A stretch of DNA of 64,000 nt, taken from contig OY811980.1 of assembly GCA_963681505.1 (NCBI GenBank), forward strand, positions 397,001-461,000, read 5' to 3'. This DNA is from Eunapius fragilis (Eukaryota > Porifera > Demospongiae > Spongillida > Spongillidae). Under the pieces are notes generated by a model. That model did no database searches. It was given only the letters and a program-made list of their open reading frames with translations, and was not told the DNA's origin. This document shows, piece after piece, positions 33,001 through 52,200 of the stretch (position 1 is its first letter; each line of letters opens with the position of its first letter). The translations under genes and the position numbers were made by a program.

Positions 33001-36000
33001 ATTTCTTGTTTGAGGGAGAAGCCGATAGCTATCCACCCTTGTGCCTTCCCCATCATCATGAAGTCAAGGAACTGTGGGTCATCATCATTGGTCCTTATCC
33101 CCAAATAGTAGTCACAGTTTGGGGGATCACAGTTTGCTGGGATGGTGGTAACCAGACGATACTGGGCCCCTGGGGACTGCAGGGAAGGGGGAGGACCGGG
33201 AGGAGGAGGAGGAGGAGGAGGGGGAGAGAAGGGGAGGAGGAAGAGGAGGGGGAGGAGGAGGAAGAGGAGGGGGAGGAGGAGGGGAGGGAGGAGGAGGGGG
33301 AATATAAAGTATAGGGAGTGGCCTAGCCATAATTATATTCTCACAGGTCCTGAAGGACAGCTACCAGAGGATGTGGTGTGTTGGAGGACTATACCAGAGG
33401 GGACCAGAGTGCTGTCCTTAGCTGGGTTGACCATGTCCTTGCTGATGGAGGGGGTCTGGTGCTTGTGCTTGGAGAGGGACACTTTGCCACCACTGATGCC
33501 TTAGAAGGTCAAGGGGTTAAAGACACATTGATCAATGACCACACATACTTGCAGGGTTGTCCACAGCTGCAAACTGTTCATAGTAGTCTCCATTCAGGTC
33601 CTTGTCCTGTGGATCTCCTGTGTTGATGGCTCGACTGAAACTGAAAGGGTATATGCTGACATGTAATTTGGGTGGTCTGGGGACCAATACTCACACGCAG
33701 CTGATCATTTCACCAGTAAAGTTTGCAGAATGAGGACATATATTCTAGAGAAAGGAGGTGGTAGGCCAATTAGAATTTTGAAATGGTCTGTATAATTTCC
33801 AAAGTTTCTAAACTGCCACTTGAATACTGGGTCATTATTTCAAGATCACAGTGATTTTTTTACTGATATAATGTGACATGCAGATAGTTTATAAAACTAT
33901 AATCATTAAATTACCTGAACGGTGTCTGGTATATTATTGTGATCATCAGGAACGTTGTACGTATCCATGACTACCACCTGGTTGGTGTCAGGGTTAACTG
34001 CACAGGCCAACACATCAGCATCAGGCTGTTAGGGAGACATGGAGGAATGTTAGGGGTCAGACAGGACCAATGATGTCTACCATTTCTTGTTTGAGGGAGA
34101 AGCCGATAGCTATCCACCCTTGTGCCTTCCCCATCATCATGAAGTCAAGAAACTGTGGGTCATCATCGTTGGTCCTTATCCCCAAATAGTAGTCACAGTT
34201 TTGGGGATCACAGTTTGCTGGGATGGTGGTAACCAGACGATACTGGGCCCCTGGGGACTGCAGGGAAGGGGGAAAAGGGGGAGGACCGGGAGGAGGAGGA
34301 GGAGGGGGAAGAGGAGGGGGAGGGAGAAGGAAAAGGATGAAGGAGGAGGAGGAGAGAAGGGAGGAGGAGGAATATAAACTATAGGGAGTGGCCTAGCCAT
34401 AATTATATTCTCACAGGTCCTGAAGGACAGCTACCAGAGGATGTGGTGTGTTGGAGGACTGTACCAGAGGGGACCAGAGTGCTGTCCTTAGCGGGGTTGA
34501 CCATGTCCTTGCTGATGGAGGGGGTCTGGTGCTTGTGCTTGGAGAGGGACACTTTGCCACCACTGATGTCTTTGGAGGTCAAGGGGTTAAAGACACATTG
34601 ATCAATGACTGCACATACTTGCGGGGTTGTCCACAGCTGCAAACTGTTCATAGTAGTCTCCATTTAGGTCCTTGTCCTGTGGATCTCCTGTGTTGATGGC
34701 TCGACTGAAACTGATAGGGTATATGCAAAAAGTAGCTGACATGCAAGTAGGTGGGCTGGGGACCAGTACTCACACACAGCTGATCATTTCACCAGTAAAG
34801 TTTGTAGAATGAGGACATATATTCTAGAAAGAGCAGGAGGTAGGCATTATTTAGAATTTTGAAATGGTGTGTGTGTTTTATCTGCAACTTGAATATTAGG
34901 TCATTATTTCATAATCACTGATCGTGTCATGCAGATAGTAAAACTGTAATCATTAAATTACCTGAACGGTGTCTGGTATATTATTGTGATCATCTGCAAC
35001 ATTATACGTATCCATGACTACCACCTGGCTGGTGTCAGGGTTAACTGCACAGGCCAAAACATCAGCATCAGGCTGTTAGGGAGACATGGAAGAATGTTAG
35101 GGGTCAGACAGGACCAATGATGTCTACCATTTCTTGTTTGAGGGAGAAGCCGATAGCTATCCACCCTTGTGCCTTCCCCATCATCATGAAGTCCAGGAAC
35201 TGTGGGTCATCATCATTGGTCCTTATCCCCAAATAGTAGTCACAGTTTTGGAGATCACAGTTTGCTGGGATGGAGGTAACCAAACGATACTTGGCCCCCG
35301 GGGACTGTAGGGAAGGGGGAGGAGGAGGAGAAGGGAGGGGGAGGAGGAGGAGGGAGAAGAAGGAGGAGGGAGAAGGAGGAGGAGGGGGAGGAGGAGAGGG
35401 AGAGAAGGGAAGGAGGAGGAGGAGGAGAGAAGGGAGGAGGAGGAATATAAAGTATAGGGAGTGGCCTAGCCATAATTATATTCTCACAGGTCCTGAAGGA
35501 CAGCTACCAGAGGATGTGGTGTGGTGAAGGACTGTACCAGAGGGGACCAGAGTGCTGTCCTTAGCGGGGTTGACCATGTCCTTGCTGATGGAGGGGGTCT
35601 GGTGCTTGTGCTTGGAGAGGGACACTTTGCCACCACTGATGTCTTTGGAGGTCAAGGGGTTAAAGACACATTGATCAATGACTACACATACTTGCAGGGT
35701 TGTCCACAGCTGCAAACTGTTCATAGTAGTTTCCATTTAGGTCCTTGTCCTGTGGATCTCCTGTGTTGATGGCTCGACTGAAACTGAAAGGGTATATGCT
35801 GACATGTAATTTGGGTGGTCTGGGGACCAATACTCACACGCAGCTGATCATTTCACCAGTAAAGTTTGCAGAATGAGGACATATATTCTAGAGAAAGGAG
35901 GTGGTAGGCACCAATTAGAATTTTGAAATGGTCTGTATAATTTCCAAAGTTTCTTAACTGTCACTTGAATACTGGGTCATTATTTCAAGATCACAGTGAT

Positions 36001-37604
36001 TTTTACTGATATAATTGACATGCAGATAGTTTATAAAACTGTAATCATTAAATTACCTGAACGGTGTCTGGTATATTATTGTGATCATCTGGAACATTGT
36101 ATGTATCCATGACTACCACCTGGTTGGTGTCAGGGTTAACTGCACAGGCCAACACATCAGCATCAGGCTGTTAGGGAGACATGGAGGAATGTTAGGGGTC
36201 AGACAGGACCAAAGGTATCTACCATTTCTTGTTTGAGGGAGAAGCCGATAGCTATCCACCCTTGTGCCTTCCCCATCATCATGAAGTCAAGAAACTGTGG
36301 GTCATCATCATTGGTCCTTATCCCCAAATAGTAGTCACAGTTTGGGGGATCACAGTTTGCTGGGATGGTGGTAACCAGACGATACTGGGCCCCTGGGGAC
36401 TGCAGGGAAGGGGGAAGAGGGGGAGGACCGGGAGGAGGAGGAGGAGGGGGAAGAGGAGGGGGAGGGAGAAGGAAAAGGATGAAGGAGGAGGAGGAGAGAA
36501 GGGAGGAGGAGGAATATAAACTATAGGGAGTGGCCTAGCCATAATTATATTCTCACAGGTCCTGAAGGACAGCTACCAGAGGATGTGGTGTGTTGGAGGA
36601 CTGTACCAGAGGGGACCAGAGTGCTGTCCTTAGCTGGGTTGACCATGTCCTTGCTGATGGAGGGGGTCTGGTGCTTGTGCTTGGAGAGGGACACTTTGCC
36701 ACCACTGATGCCTTAGAAGGTCAAGGGGTTAAAGACACATTGATCAATGACCACACATACTTGCGGGGTTGTCCACAGCTGCAAACTGTTCATAGTAGTC
36801 TCCATTCAGGTCCTTGTCCTGTGGATCTCCTGTGTTGATGGCTCGACTGAAACTGAAAGGGTATATGCTGACATGTAATTTGGGTAGTCTGGGGACCAAT
36901 ACTCACACGCAGCTGATCATTTCACCAGTAAAGTTTGCAGAATGAGGACATATATTCTAGAGAAAGGAGGTGGTAGGCACTAATTAGAATGGTCTGTATA
37001 ATATCCAAAGTTTCTTAACTGCCACTTGAATACTGGGTCATTATTTCAAGATCACTGTGATTTTTACTGATATAATGTGACATGCAAATAGTTTATAAAA
37101 CTATAATCATTAAATTACCTGAACGGTGTCTGGTATATTATTGTGATCATCTGGAACGTTATACGTATCCATGACTACCACCTGGTTGGTGTCAGGGTTA
37201 ACTGCACAGGCCAAAACATCAGCATCAGGCTGTTAGGGAGACATGGAAGAACGTTAGGGGTCAGACAGGACCAAAGATGTCTACCATTTCTTGTTTGAGG
37301 GAGAAGCCGATAGCTATCCACCCTTGTGCCTTCCCCATCATCATGAAGTCCAGGAACTGTGGGTCATCATCATTGGTCCTTATCCCCAAATAGTAGTCAC
37401 AGTTTGGAAGATCACAGTTTGCTGGGATGGTGGTAACCAGACGATACTTGGCCCCCGGGGACTGTAGGGCGTATTATAAGGTATTATAGCACTTTCTAAC
37501 AATACACTTACTGGCCCTCCCGGGCAGCCGCGCGATTTTTGCCACATGCACGAATGGACGAAGACCAATGCAGTCACCGCGGTTGCAATTCTTCCCGGCA
37601 TCAT
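27678..37604 (-). CDS. Gene E: (DOMON)x7-cytochrome b561 protein
   Basis: About 43 minus-strand exons, roughly 1,640 codons. Exon 1 (37512-37604) encodes a signal peptide (RIATAVTALVFVHSC). Seven DOMON exons of 177 bp lie at 37285-37461, 36223-36399, 35128-35304, 34081-34257, 33000-33176, 31919-32095 and 30857-31033. Each is followed by exons of about 111, 50 and 92 bp, and in the first six by a 155-bp Ser/Thr/Pro-rich linker exon (ISGGKVSLSKHKH, SGSCPSGP). The b561 part is 30126-30349, 29834-29947, 29645-29704, 29549-29589, 28351-28412, 28095-28250, 27899-28038 and 27678-27773, with His in TRVHG, VHR, VHF and LLHG. The last exons give a cytoplasmic acidic stretch (EEDEEEEG) and a final TM helix. 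There is no Reeler domain. By family it should carry electrons across a membrane to DOMON haems or metal; seven DOMONs is far beyond the usual one. Exon lengths of cassettes 2-6 were checked only in part. Confidence 0.85.
27790..27855. repeat. (TG)n microsatellite
   Basis: On the gene E sense strand it is a CA tract leading to the acceptor acacag| of the last exon (27678-27773). Confidence 0.95.
28595..29515. repeat. 19-21 bp minisatellite, about 45 copies
   Basis: Units of 'ctccctctgtacctcctccc' with variants (tatgtacc, tgcacc, cttcc). Blocks of one variant are grouped, with 'tgtacc' mostly left and 'tatgtacc' right of about 29165. It lies in an intron of gene E between exons at 29549-29589 and 28351-28412. 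Confidence 0.95.
30857..37461 (-). repeat. Tandem array of seven DOMON cassettes (period about 1.05-1.10 kb)
   Basis: Start positions of the DOMON exon are spaced 1062, 1095, 1047, 1081, 1081 and 1062 bp apart. Each unit carries the same exons, introns and a GGA-rich tract (sense-strand pyrimidine) before the DOMON acceptor. This is a segmental exon-cassette duplication inside gene E. Confidence 0.95.
31720..33890 (-). repeat. Two almost identical 1,081-bp cassettes
   Basis: About 31720-32810 and 32800-33890 are the same in every line I compared, including introns, GGA tract and intron indels. Differences begin only outside, for example gatcatctgg/gatcatcagg near 32865/33945. It is either a very recent duplication or an assembly artefact. 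Confidence 0.9.
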
Positions 37605-38182
37605 GTAGCGATCTCAAGAAAAGTTTCACCAGTGCGACCGGGCCTTTAAGTTTCAAGAGAGCGGAAATTCAAGCAACAACTGATGAAGCTGTGCCAAGCG
37701 TAAGCGCAGCGATCATGCACGTGTCGTTGACGTAAGCCACTCGCTGCTGTCTCCAGCGGAAGTCTGTTGAAATACAGGTGCTTAACAATTAACGCTACAA
37801 TGAAACTGCCTCTCTCAGCTTATCGTTGTAATATTACTGATCCTGCACTGAAGTACGCCGCGCGCGATGTGCGCATATTTCAATGCGCGCGGTTGAAAAG
37901 TGTTGTTATACTAAAATTGTATTCTTTCGTCGCGTCCGAGATGAGATTATGATATCGTCTTATCTTAGCGCAGTACTGGTGCGTGAGTGCATGCAGACAA
38001 GATTAACTGCACGTGCCAAAATACACGCACTAAAATAAACATGTGCTTGACCGTGGTAGTAGTAAGGCTTCGGCGTCAAGGTCTTCGGAATTTGTGTTAA
38101 CGAGTGAGCACGAAAGTATTTAATTAATTACGTTTGGGATTATGTGGGCGTGGCTTAGGTCTCCACAGCAACAACGGGACAC
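37605..38182. promoter_or_regulatory. Divergent promoter region of genes E and F
   Basis: The 578 bp between the start codons of E (minus) and F (plus). It is less repetitive and richer in CG dinucleotides (gcgcgcg near 37860-37890) than its surroundings. No clear TATA box or named motif could be assigned. Confidence 0.45.
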
Positions 38183-44870
<6,688 letters not shown>

Positions 44871-44976
44871 CTGTAGTGTGTTGTATATGGCTGCCACCAA
44901 TGACCAACGGATGAACAGGTCCCTTCTCAAGTGACCCGTGACCTCAGATCACTCAAAAATGACATGCTTCATGTTT

Positions 44977-47155
44977 TTACAATTTTATTTTCAATTTTTG
45001 TTTATACAAAAATACAGCTACCAAGCACAGTGATGTCATGTACATACACAACACTGCTAGACATGTGACAGGAGTGGCTTGTAAGGTGTTCATGGAAAAG
45101 TTGACCGCTCCTGTGAGGGCATTGGCCAGGAGGAAGGTCACCATCTGGTTGTCATTTATGGCCGACACAACACACAGCGTCCCAAACGACCGAGACTTTC
45201 CCTCCTCCCCAGTCTCCTTTCCCTCTCCACCGCTCTCTTCATGGTACAATGGGGAGAGGGAAGAAGGGACAGTACCAAGCGAGATGGCCGATAGGAACAC
45301 AACGAGGTCCCCAAGTGCAAATACTGCTGACATGAGAGTGCTTAAGGAGAGCTGTCGGAAGAGGAGGTGTCTCAGCAGACATCCCATCATGAGCACACAC
45401 ACCCATCATGAGCACACACACCCATCATGAGCACACACGTGAGCACACACACACCCATCATGAGCACACACGTGAGCACACACACCCATCATGAGCACAC
45501 ACGTGAGCACACACACACCCATCATGAACACACACACCCATTATGAGCACACATGTGAGCACACACCCACACACACCCATCATGAGCACACACGTGAGCA
45601 CACACACACCCATCATGAGCACACACGTGAGCACACACACACACACACCCATCATGAGCACACACCCACCCACCATGAACACACACACACATCCATCACG
45701 AGCACACACCCATCATGAGCACATCCCCATCACGAGCACACACACCCACACCCCCATCATGAGCACACACACCCACACCCTCCACCACTCACCATCCACA
45801 AAATGAAGGGTCCATTGGCAAACCTCCGTGACACAGCCTGCACATGGCTGTCTGCAAGAAAGGTTGCAGTCCACAACATGGCGTCTAAACACGACAGCTG
45901 GACCAGAATGTTTGCTAGCGACCTGAGTGTACCCCTGCATATTCAACGAGTCACATACACACATACTTAATATCATCACACATATCACATCATCACACAT
46001 ACACACCTTACCTCTGACCAAACAGCCACCTTCCTATCTCTATGCTGAAGAGGTACAGGGAGAGGTAGCCAAGGGACGAGATGATCCCCTCTCTGTTGGC
46101 GCTGAACAGGGTAGGCCTGGAGCCATCCCCTAGTGGTCCAAGGATGAGGTATTCAGTCCCTCCTCCCCAGGAGAGTAAGCACTGGTAGCCGAGGAGAAGC
46201 AGGAATGCAACGAGTCCATAAGGACACCTCGCTGGTAGCAGGGCAACCAGCGGGTGAAGGAGGGAACTAAAGAGCTGGGTGCAAGAGAGGGTGGTTTTAC
46301 TAGGCACACACCAACCCCTTGGCTACCCCTCTGGCGACACTCACTCTCACAGCTGCTATGGTGAAGAAGAAGTTCCAATGGACGCCGTACTCAGAGACGT
46401 GCTCCTGGTAGCCTGTACCCTTCACAGCCAGCAGGCGCAACAGTCCGAGGGCCAGAAGTGGCAACACCGACCTTGCTGTCTTCCCCACCAGCGTTAAGTA
46501 GGTCGCCATATTAAACTGTCTCTTCAAAATCATACCTCCTCCCCTTGCCTCCGCGCTAGTGACCCCGTGGGCGTGCACAAACAGACCGACGCCCACGTCC
46601 ATAAGACCCACGCCGTACGTCTCCACCTTGGCGAGGCGGCGGGGGAAAGCGGTGAAGTCCACGGCGAGGATGGCTACCACCGTGCACAGCGTTGTCATGG
46701 TTCTCACGGCGCTCAGAAACGGTATTCGACCTGGGTACGAGTGCTGCAACGCTTGTGCAAACTTCGTCTGCAGCTGGTTTGGCGGGTGAGCGCGGGTCAC
46801 GAGGAGTATAAGAGCAACGGAGAACAGCAGTATGACCGCCAGAATAACTAGGGCGTGGTCTGCCAGGACAGTGAAGATAAGGATACTCGGCAGGACGACG
46901 ATAAGTAGCTCAAAGAAAAATCTGTAAATAATGAGAGTTCTTTAGCCTGGGGGGAGTGCGGGGCAGCAAGCTACGCACAACTCACGATATCCATGTATTT
47001 TTCGCGTCCCGAAAGAACGGAAAAGTAAGCAGTATCAGGTTCCTCAGGTGATACCCAGCGCATGCTACCAGGATAAGTGTCGAGACTTCGAAGAAAGTGG
47101 AACCAGTGTACCCGCTCACGAACGCTTCTTTGGCTTGCTTGTACGATAAATCCAT
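44977..47155 (-). CDS. PIGW: Gene G: PIGW, GPI-anchor inositol acyltransferase
   Basis: Five minus-strand exons give 508 codons, close to the usual PIGW/GWT1 length of about 500: 46986-47155, 46345-46921, 46012-46274, 45793-45934, 44977-45351. The protein is made almost wholly of hydrophobic segments. Family landmarks are clear: ILAVDFTAFPRRLAKVETYG, GLMDVGVG, SEYGVHWNFFFT, SREGIISSLGYLSLY-type region (ANREGIISSLGYLS), SRRFANGPFILWM and, near the end, LLANALTGAVNFSMNTL. Known role: ER membrane enzyme that adds an acyl chain to the inositol of GlcN-PI in GPI-anchor synthesis. The start is the only ATG in the first exon before the family N-terminus. It forms a head-to-head pair with gene H. An AATAAA on the sense strand overlaps the last codons. 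Confidence 0.95.
45386..45782. repeat. Minisatellite in the last intron of PIGW
   Basis: Repeats built from 'gagcacacacacccatcat' and 'gagcacacacgt', about 20-32 bp each. It fills most of the intron between 45351 and 45793. Confidence 0.93.
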
Positions 47156-47224
47156 ATAGTACTTTATGTACTACTGTACTGCAATAATAAATAGGTTAAA
47201 TAATAAGTATTAATTTTATTCAGA
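47156..47224. promoter_or_regulatory. Bidirectional promoter of PIGW and gene H
   Basis: Only 69 bp separate the two start codons. The stretch is AT-rich (aataataaataggtt). Transcription starts must lie here or within 5'UTR introns; 'ttattttattcag' just before the ATG of H could be a 3' splice site. Confidence 0.6.
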
Positions 47225-47888
47225 ATGATGCTTTGCACTGGAGCAACCGTAAAGAGATTGTTCCAGATTCAAGAAGAGAGGCAGTCTTGTTATTCTAGGC
47301 TGAAAAAGTACAGTTTTCCAACGCTGACAGTTAGCACGAAGCGCTCCATTTCCCCTCAGGATACACGAGGACTACGCAACCCACTCGAATCATGAGGTGT
47401 ACCGTGACCAAATGAGCGCGGTTACCAGAAGTTTTTCAGAGCTGTCAAAGGAGGTAATAGCTTGCATAGCAGCTTGGGAAGAGCAGGGTCTTAGCGCAAT
47501 AGCGACTATTCTCAGTCAGCTACAGGTCCAGGAGAAGGAAAAGTTGGAACTGGTTAGAAGGAGTACCATACATAATTCGTTGTTACGATTTTTAAAATGT
47601 GCCTCCTCCAATGTTTAGACAGTGAAAATACTGCTGTGTCAGCAAGGTGAAGGAAAAGGAAAAGGCGGGGATGATGCGGAAGACTTGGTGATAGCAGTTG
47701 ATGTGAAGTGGGAGATGAGGAAAAGGTGTTTGTATGATGTATAAAATTTTAGTACTATATTTGAGTCCGTAAGTGATGTGCGTACTAATCCTTTCTTTTG
47801 CAGGCTAGCCAGAAATGAGGAATCAATTGCATGTTTGATGGATGATTTGAAATTTGAGTGTGAACCTTTTTTACTGCAAGCTAATTAA
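47225..47888 (+). CDS. Gene H: REX1BD-like small protein
   Basis: Four exons give 155 codons: 47225-47307, 47360-47552, 47619-47725, 47804-47888. The protein is helical and charged: an N-terminal RLFQIQEERQSCYSRLKK, a middle YRDQMSAVTRSFSELSKEV and SQLQVQEKEKLEL, and a C-terminal EESIACLMDDLKFE. These parts and their order resemble the REX1 (required for excision 1-B) domain proteins of eukaryotes, whose role in animals is poorly known; a link to DNA repair comes from the Chlamydomonas REX1 locus. The assignment is from memory of the family pattern and needs a profile search. It lies head to head with PIGW, so the two may be co-expressed (inference). Confidence 0.68.
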
Positions 47889-48618
47889 TAAGCATAAAAT
47901 GTACATGAAAAAGGATCTGTATATGCACGTCACTGTTCCACTTATAACTACAACTGAATGTAATTAGTGTGCTTTAACGGTGCTGAAAATAGGTACAGTG
48001 ATCTGGTTGAGACCAATGTACGCCACCTGCCTTTCGCATCGAATTAAAAAGTTGGGTCGACAAACAAGAGGTTGTTTCCAGTCTGAAGTGGAAAATAGAA
48101 GGGGAAAAATATATGGTTATCATGACAACTGTTGGTCTCTTCTACAACGCTTTTCTCCCACTGTCTGTACGTTTTTAATAATCTGTTTTCTGCTATCAAT
48201 TCCGATGGGAGAGGACACATTGGTACACATTGGCGAGGGCCAGTGAGAGAGGGGGTAAGAGAGGTTACCTACCCCGGGCCTCAAGGTATAATTGAGCATC
48301 GCGGTCCAAAATTGTACTGCATTAGGCCTATAGCAGCTCAAAAACCCGGGCCTCACTAGCTTTTCTGCCTCATCTACATACCATGCCTAATATAAGTATT
48401 GAGACAGTCATCATATGCATCTATGGATTGCACAATCTTGTGTAAGACTTAACCAAATCATGAAGAAGGGCATAAGCTTAAAATCAATCTTGAGAACAGC
48501 AAAGTTGCCATCTCCTGTATACTAATTAACATTATAACGCACATTATTAATACCGGTATTGTTATTGTTGATGGGTGTGGTTTAAATCATGCGTTAGCTA
48601 GGTAGCAGGCCAGGCGGC
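47889..48618. other. Spacer between genes H and I
   Basis: No gene is recognised. 'cccgggcctca' occurs twice (about 48274 and 48346). An open frame on the minus strand (48120-48356) has no recognisable homology and no clear splice context. Confidence 0.6.
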
Positions 48619-49201
48619 ATGTCTTCCTTTAATAGCGTGTTGTTGCTCTTGTCAGCGGTCGCGTTGTGTGCGAACGGTAAGCAATATATTACCAGAACAG
48701 AATGGGCTTCGTTTTTTATTTATCTACACCCTCCTTTCCCCACATTATACCCCCTTTCCTTGACCTTTCCCCCCATACCATCTCGTCTCTTTCTCTCCTA
48801 TCTCTCCCTCCCTCTCTCTATCTCTCTTTCTCTCCCTCCCTCCCCCCTTTTTTATAGCGTTAGTGTCGATACAGCTGACGGAGACGGGATCAAATTTCGT
48901 TGTGCCTCTGTCTTTATCCAACAACGCACGAACTATCAGCCTCGTTCCAGGCGTCAGTTACCAGATTAGCTGCGTATCAAACGTAGGATTTGCTGGTCAG
49001 TTGGCCTGGACAAACGCCACATCAGGAAGTGTGGTTCCAGGGAGCGGCTCTACCATCTACCAGACATACGACAGTGGTGTCACGACCTGGTTCCTTTTAT
49101 TGACCCCCTTCTCTACTACTTTATCGGGGAAGTACAACTGCTCCGACTCCAGTAGCATAGCTGCCATTACTATTGGGCAAGGTAAGGACCCCTCCTTCCT
49201 G

Positions 49202-49238
<37 letters not shown>

Positions 49239-52200
49239 GAGCTCTGGATGTGATGTGTGTCCCCTCTGTGGTGTGCAGGTAACCCAGTGGCGATTGCAAG
49301 CCAGCCCTACATTGCTGCAAGACTGGGTGTCGTATCCACATCTGGTATTATGCTGTCGTGTTTCACATCAGGATTGCCCAAACCATCATATTTGGTGTGG
49401 TACTATCAGAATCAGGTTCTGTTAAACACCAGTACCTCTTCATTATATCTTGTTGCCTCTGGGAACATGCCCATTCAAGCCTCTATGGCTGGTACCTACT
49501 CATGCTCTGTTGTCACCAGTGCTGGGATTGCTACAGCTGATACTGTAGTGGATGTGATCAGTGAGTCTTGAAGGGGAGGGAGGAGGGATGGAGAGGGAAA
49601 AGGCCTCGGTGAGGAGAGATGGGGAGGAGGGATGGGGAGGGAGGAGGGATGGGGAGGGAGGAGGGATGGAGAGGGAGGAGGCCTCGGTGAGGAGGGATGG
49701 GGAGGGAGGAGGGATGGGGAGTGGATGTGTGAAACTGCTGCTGGAACTGCTGCTTTTCTCTCCCTCCCCTCCATTCCACTCCCTCCCCCATCCAGTTCCC
49801 GTACTGTTGAGCAGGTCATTCTTCGCTGCACCAGTGGCGTATGAAGGAGGGAACCTTACCCTCACCTGTGTGGCGTCTCAGGGCTCATCCATCTCCTTCA
49901 CCTGGGCATTTGGCAGTGCGCCTTTGTCCAATGGAGGGAGAGTGTCCATTGTAGCACTCAACAGCAGTGCCTCTCAGCTAACGGTGACACAGCTCTCATA
50001 CACAGATGCCGGTACCTACCAGTGTACGGCCTCATTGTCAGCCATTGTGCAGTCTGACACGTTCTCCATGCCCATCGTCATACAATGTAGGTCTCCTTGT
50101 GGAGGGGGTTGCTGAGAGAGTGGTGTTGCTATGGCATCTGTTGTTCACTGTTGGGCTTTTATTAGATATGTTGTTGTTCACACCAATAGTGATCTCTCTC
50201 TTCCTCTCCCACACACCAGATGCTCCTATTCTACAGCCTTTGTTTTCGTACAACGTTACAGGCATTGAGAACTCCAGTGCCGTTCTTGACTTAAAAATAA
50301 TGAGCGTACCCTCTGTGGTGGGTGTGGTCTGGTCCAAGGGAGGGAATGTGATCAGCAGTGATGGGTCCAAATACACCACCTCCTTCTTCAACTCCTCCCT
50401 CTCCAATGCTTCCCTCACCTTATTGGGTCTCAAGGACACTGACATTGGCTCTTATACCTGCACTGTCAGCAACAGCTTCAAGACTACCTCTGTGTCCTTC
50501 AACCTGGCAGTTATGAGTGAGTGTGTGTGTGTGAGTGTGTGCGTGTACAGGTGTGGGTGTGTGCAGATGTGCACATCTGCATGTTACACTGTTAAATGGG
50601 TTATGTTTAAGCATGCGTATATCCATAACCAAATGCTTCTCATATGTGTAACCACATATAACTATGGATGGTCCTATCCATGTGTAACCACATGTAACTA
50701 TGGATGGGTGTAACCTTTCCTTTGTTAAAAAGAATAACATCACATTTTGATAAACATAAGCCTTTTTTTTTCCTGACCAGTGGAGTATCCCAAGGGGGCA
50801 GGGATGTTATGTGCGAGTTGTGTCCCCAAGGGGGCAGGGATGTTATGTGCGAGTTGTGTCCCCAAGGGGGCAGGGATGTTATGTGCGAGTTGTGTCCCCA
50901 AGGGGGCAGGGATGTTATGTGCGAGTTGTGTCTCCAAGGGGGCAGGGATGTTATGTGTGAGTTGTGTCCCCAAGGGGGCAGGGATGTTATGTGTGAGTTG
51001 TGTCCCCAAGGGGGCAGGGATGTTATGATGTTATGTATCATGTGATGTTTGTCCTTCTATAGTTGCTCCTGTACTGGTCCCCAGTCCTTCTGGATCACAA
51101 GTTGTAGGAGTCATTGGGTACCCGCTGGTGATCGCGGTACAGCTGCTCAGGGCAAACCCACCGGTGTCTCCCGGTGGTATATATTTGGTGGGAGGGGGTA
51201 TTCCACTGTCCTTAGGTGGTCGCATCACGCTAATTTATTCAAGCACACTGGTCACCCTCAACATCTCCTCTGTGGGTCAGGGGGATGCCATGAACTATAC
51301 CCTGGTGGTACCTCACCCTGCGGGCACACGCAACCATTCGTTCCAGCTGCTTGTGAAAGGTAAAGTGTTACTTGGGCAATGTCCCCCGCCACCTTATGTT
51401 CCCCTCCCCACCATCCTTCCCCTGGTCAGTACTATGTTGTCCCTCCCCCCTCCCCCATCCCCCCACCTCTCAACCCTCGTCAGTATCATCCTCTTCCTTC
51501 TCGTGCCCCTCCTCCTCAGGCCCTCCCTTGCCTCCAACTGGTCTCTCGATCAGTGCTGTCTCGGAGTGTACCTTCACACTTGTGTGGGCTACCCCCGTCA
51601 TTAACACCTCCAGTGTCCCAGCACAGGCAGTGATATTCCAGGTCCGGGCTAATGGAAGTGGTATCCAGTGGGCGGATGTGGGCGTGGCTGTTTCAGTTCA
51701 AGACACCTCTGTAGTTCTGGGCCAGCCATATGTGGGAGGGGCTGGAATTGTCTCAGGACAGATGTACCAGTTCAGAGGCATCAGCTTGTACCAGCTGATC
51801 AGGGGATCTCCCTCAGTTGAATCAACATTTATGACAGCTAACTCACAAGGTATGTGTGTGGTGCGTGTGTGTTGTGTGGGTGGTGTGTGTTGCCTCGTAT
51901 GGTGTGTTGTGGTGAATGGTGGGGCGTGTACGCTTTGTGATCGTGTGTTGCATGTGGTGTACACATGTTGCTTCTGTGAAAGCAAGTTGTGTTTTTTTGT
52001 GGGCATTGTATTTCTGTGAAAACTATTCAATGCCTAGCAGTGTTGCCTGTATACTATGGGGTCAGTAAATTGAGGGGGAAGGAATACCACATGTGGAGCT
52101 AGTATTGGGCTACGGCACACCATGTATGGCGTTAGTATTGGGCAATGGAGTTGAATGAGATATTCATGTTAGCCTTAACCTCATCTCACGCCTTGGCGGT

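Noticed and set aside
48120..48356. Minus-strand open frame of 78 codons
   Set aside because: No recognisable motif, no splice partner and ordinary intergenic composition.
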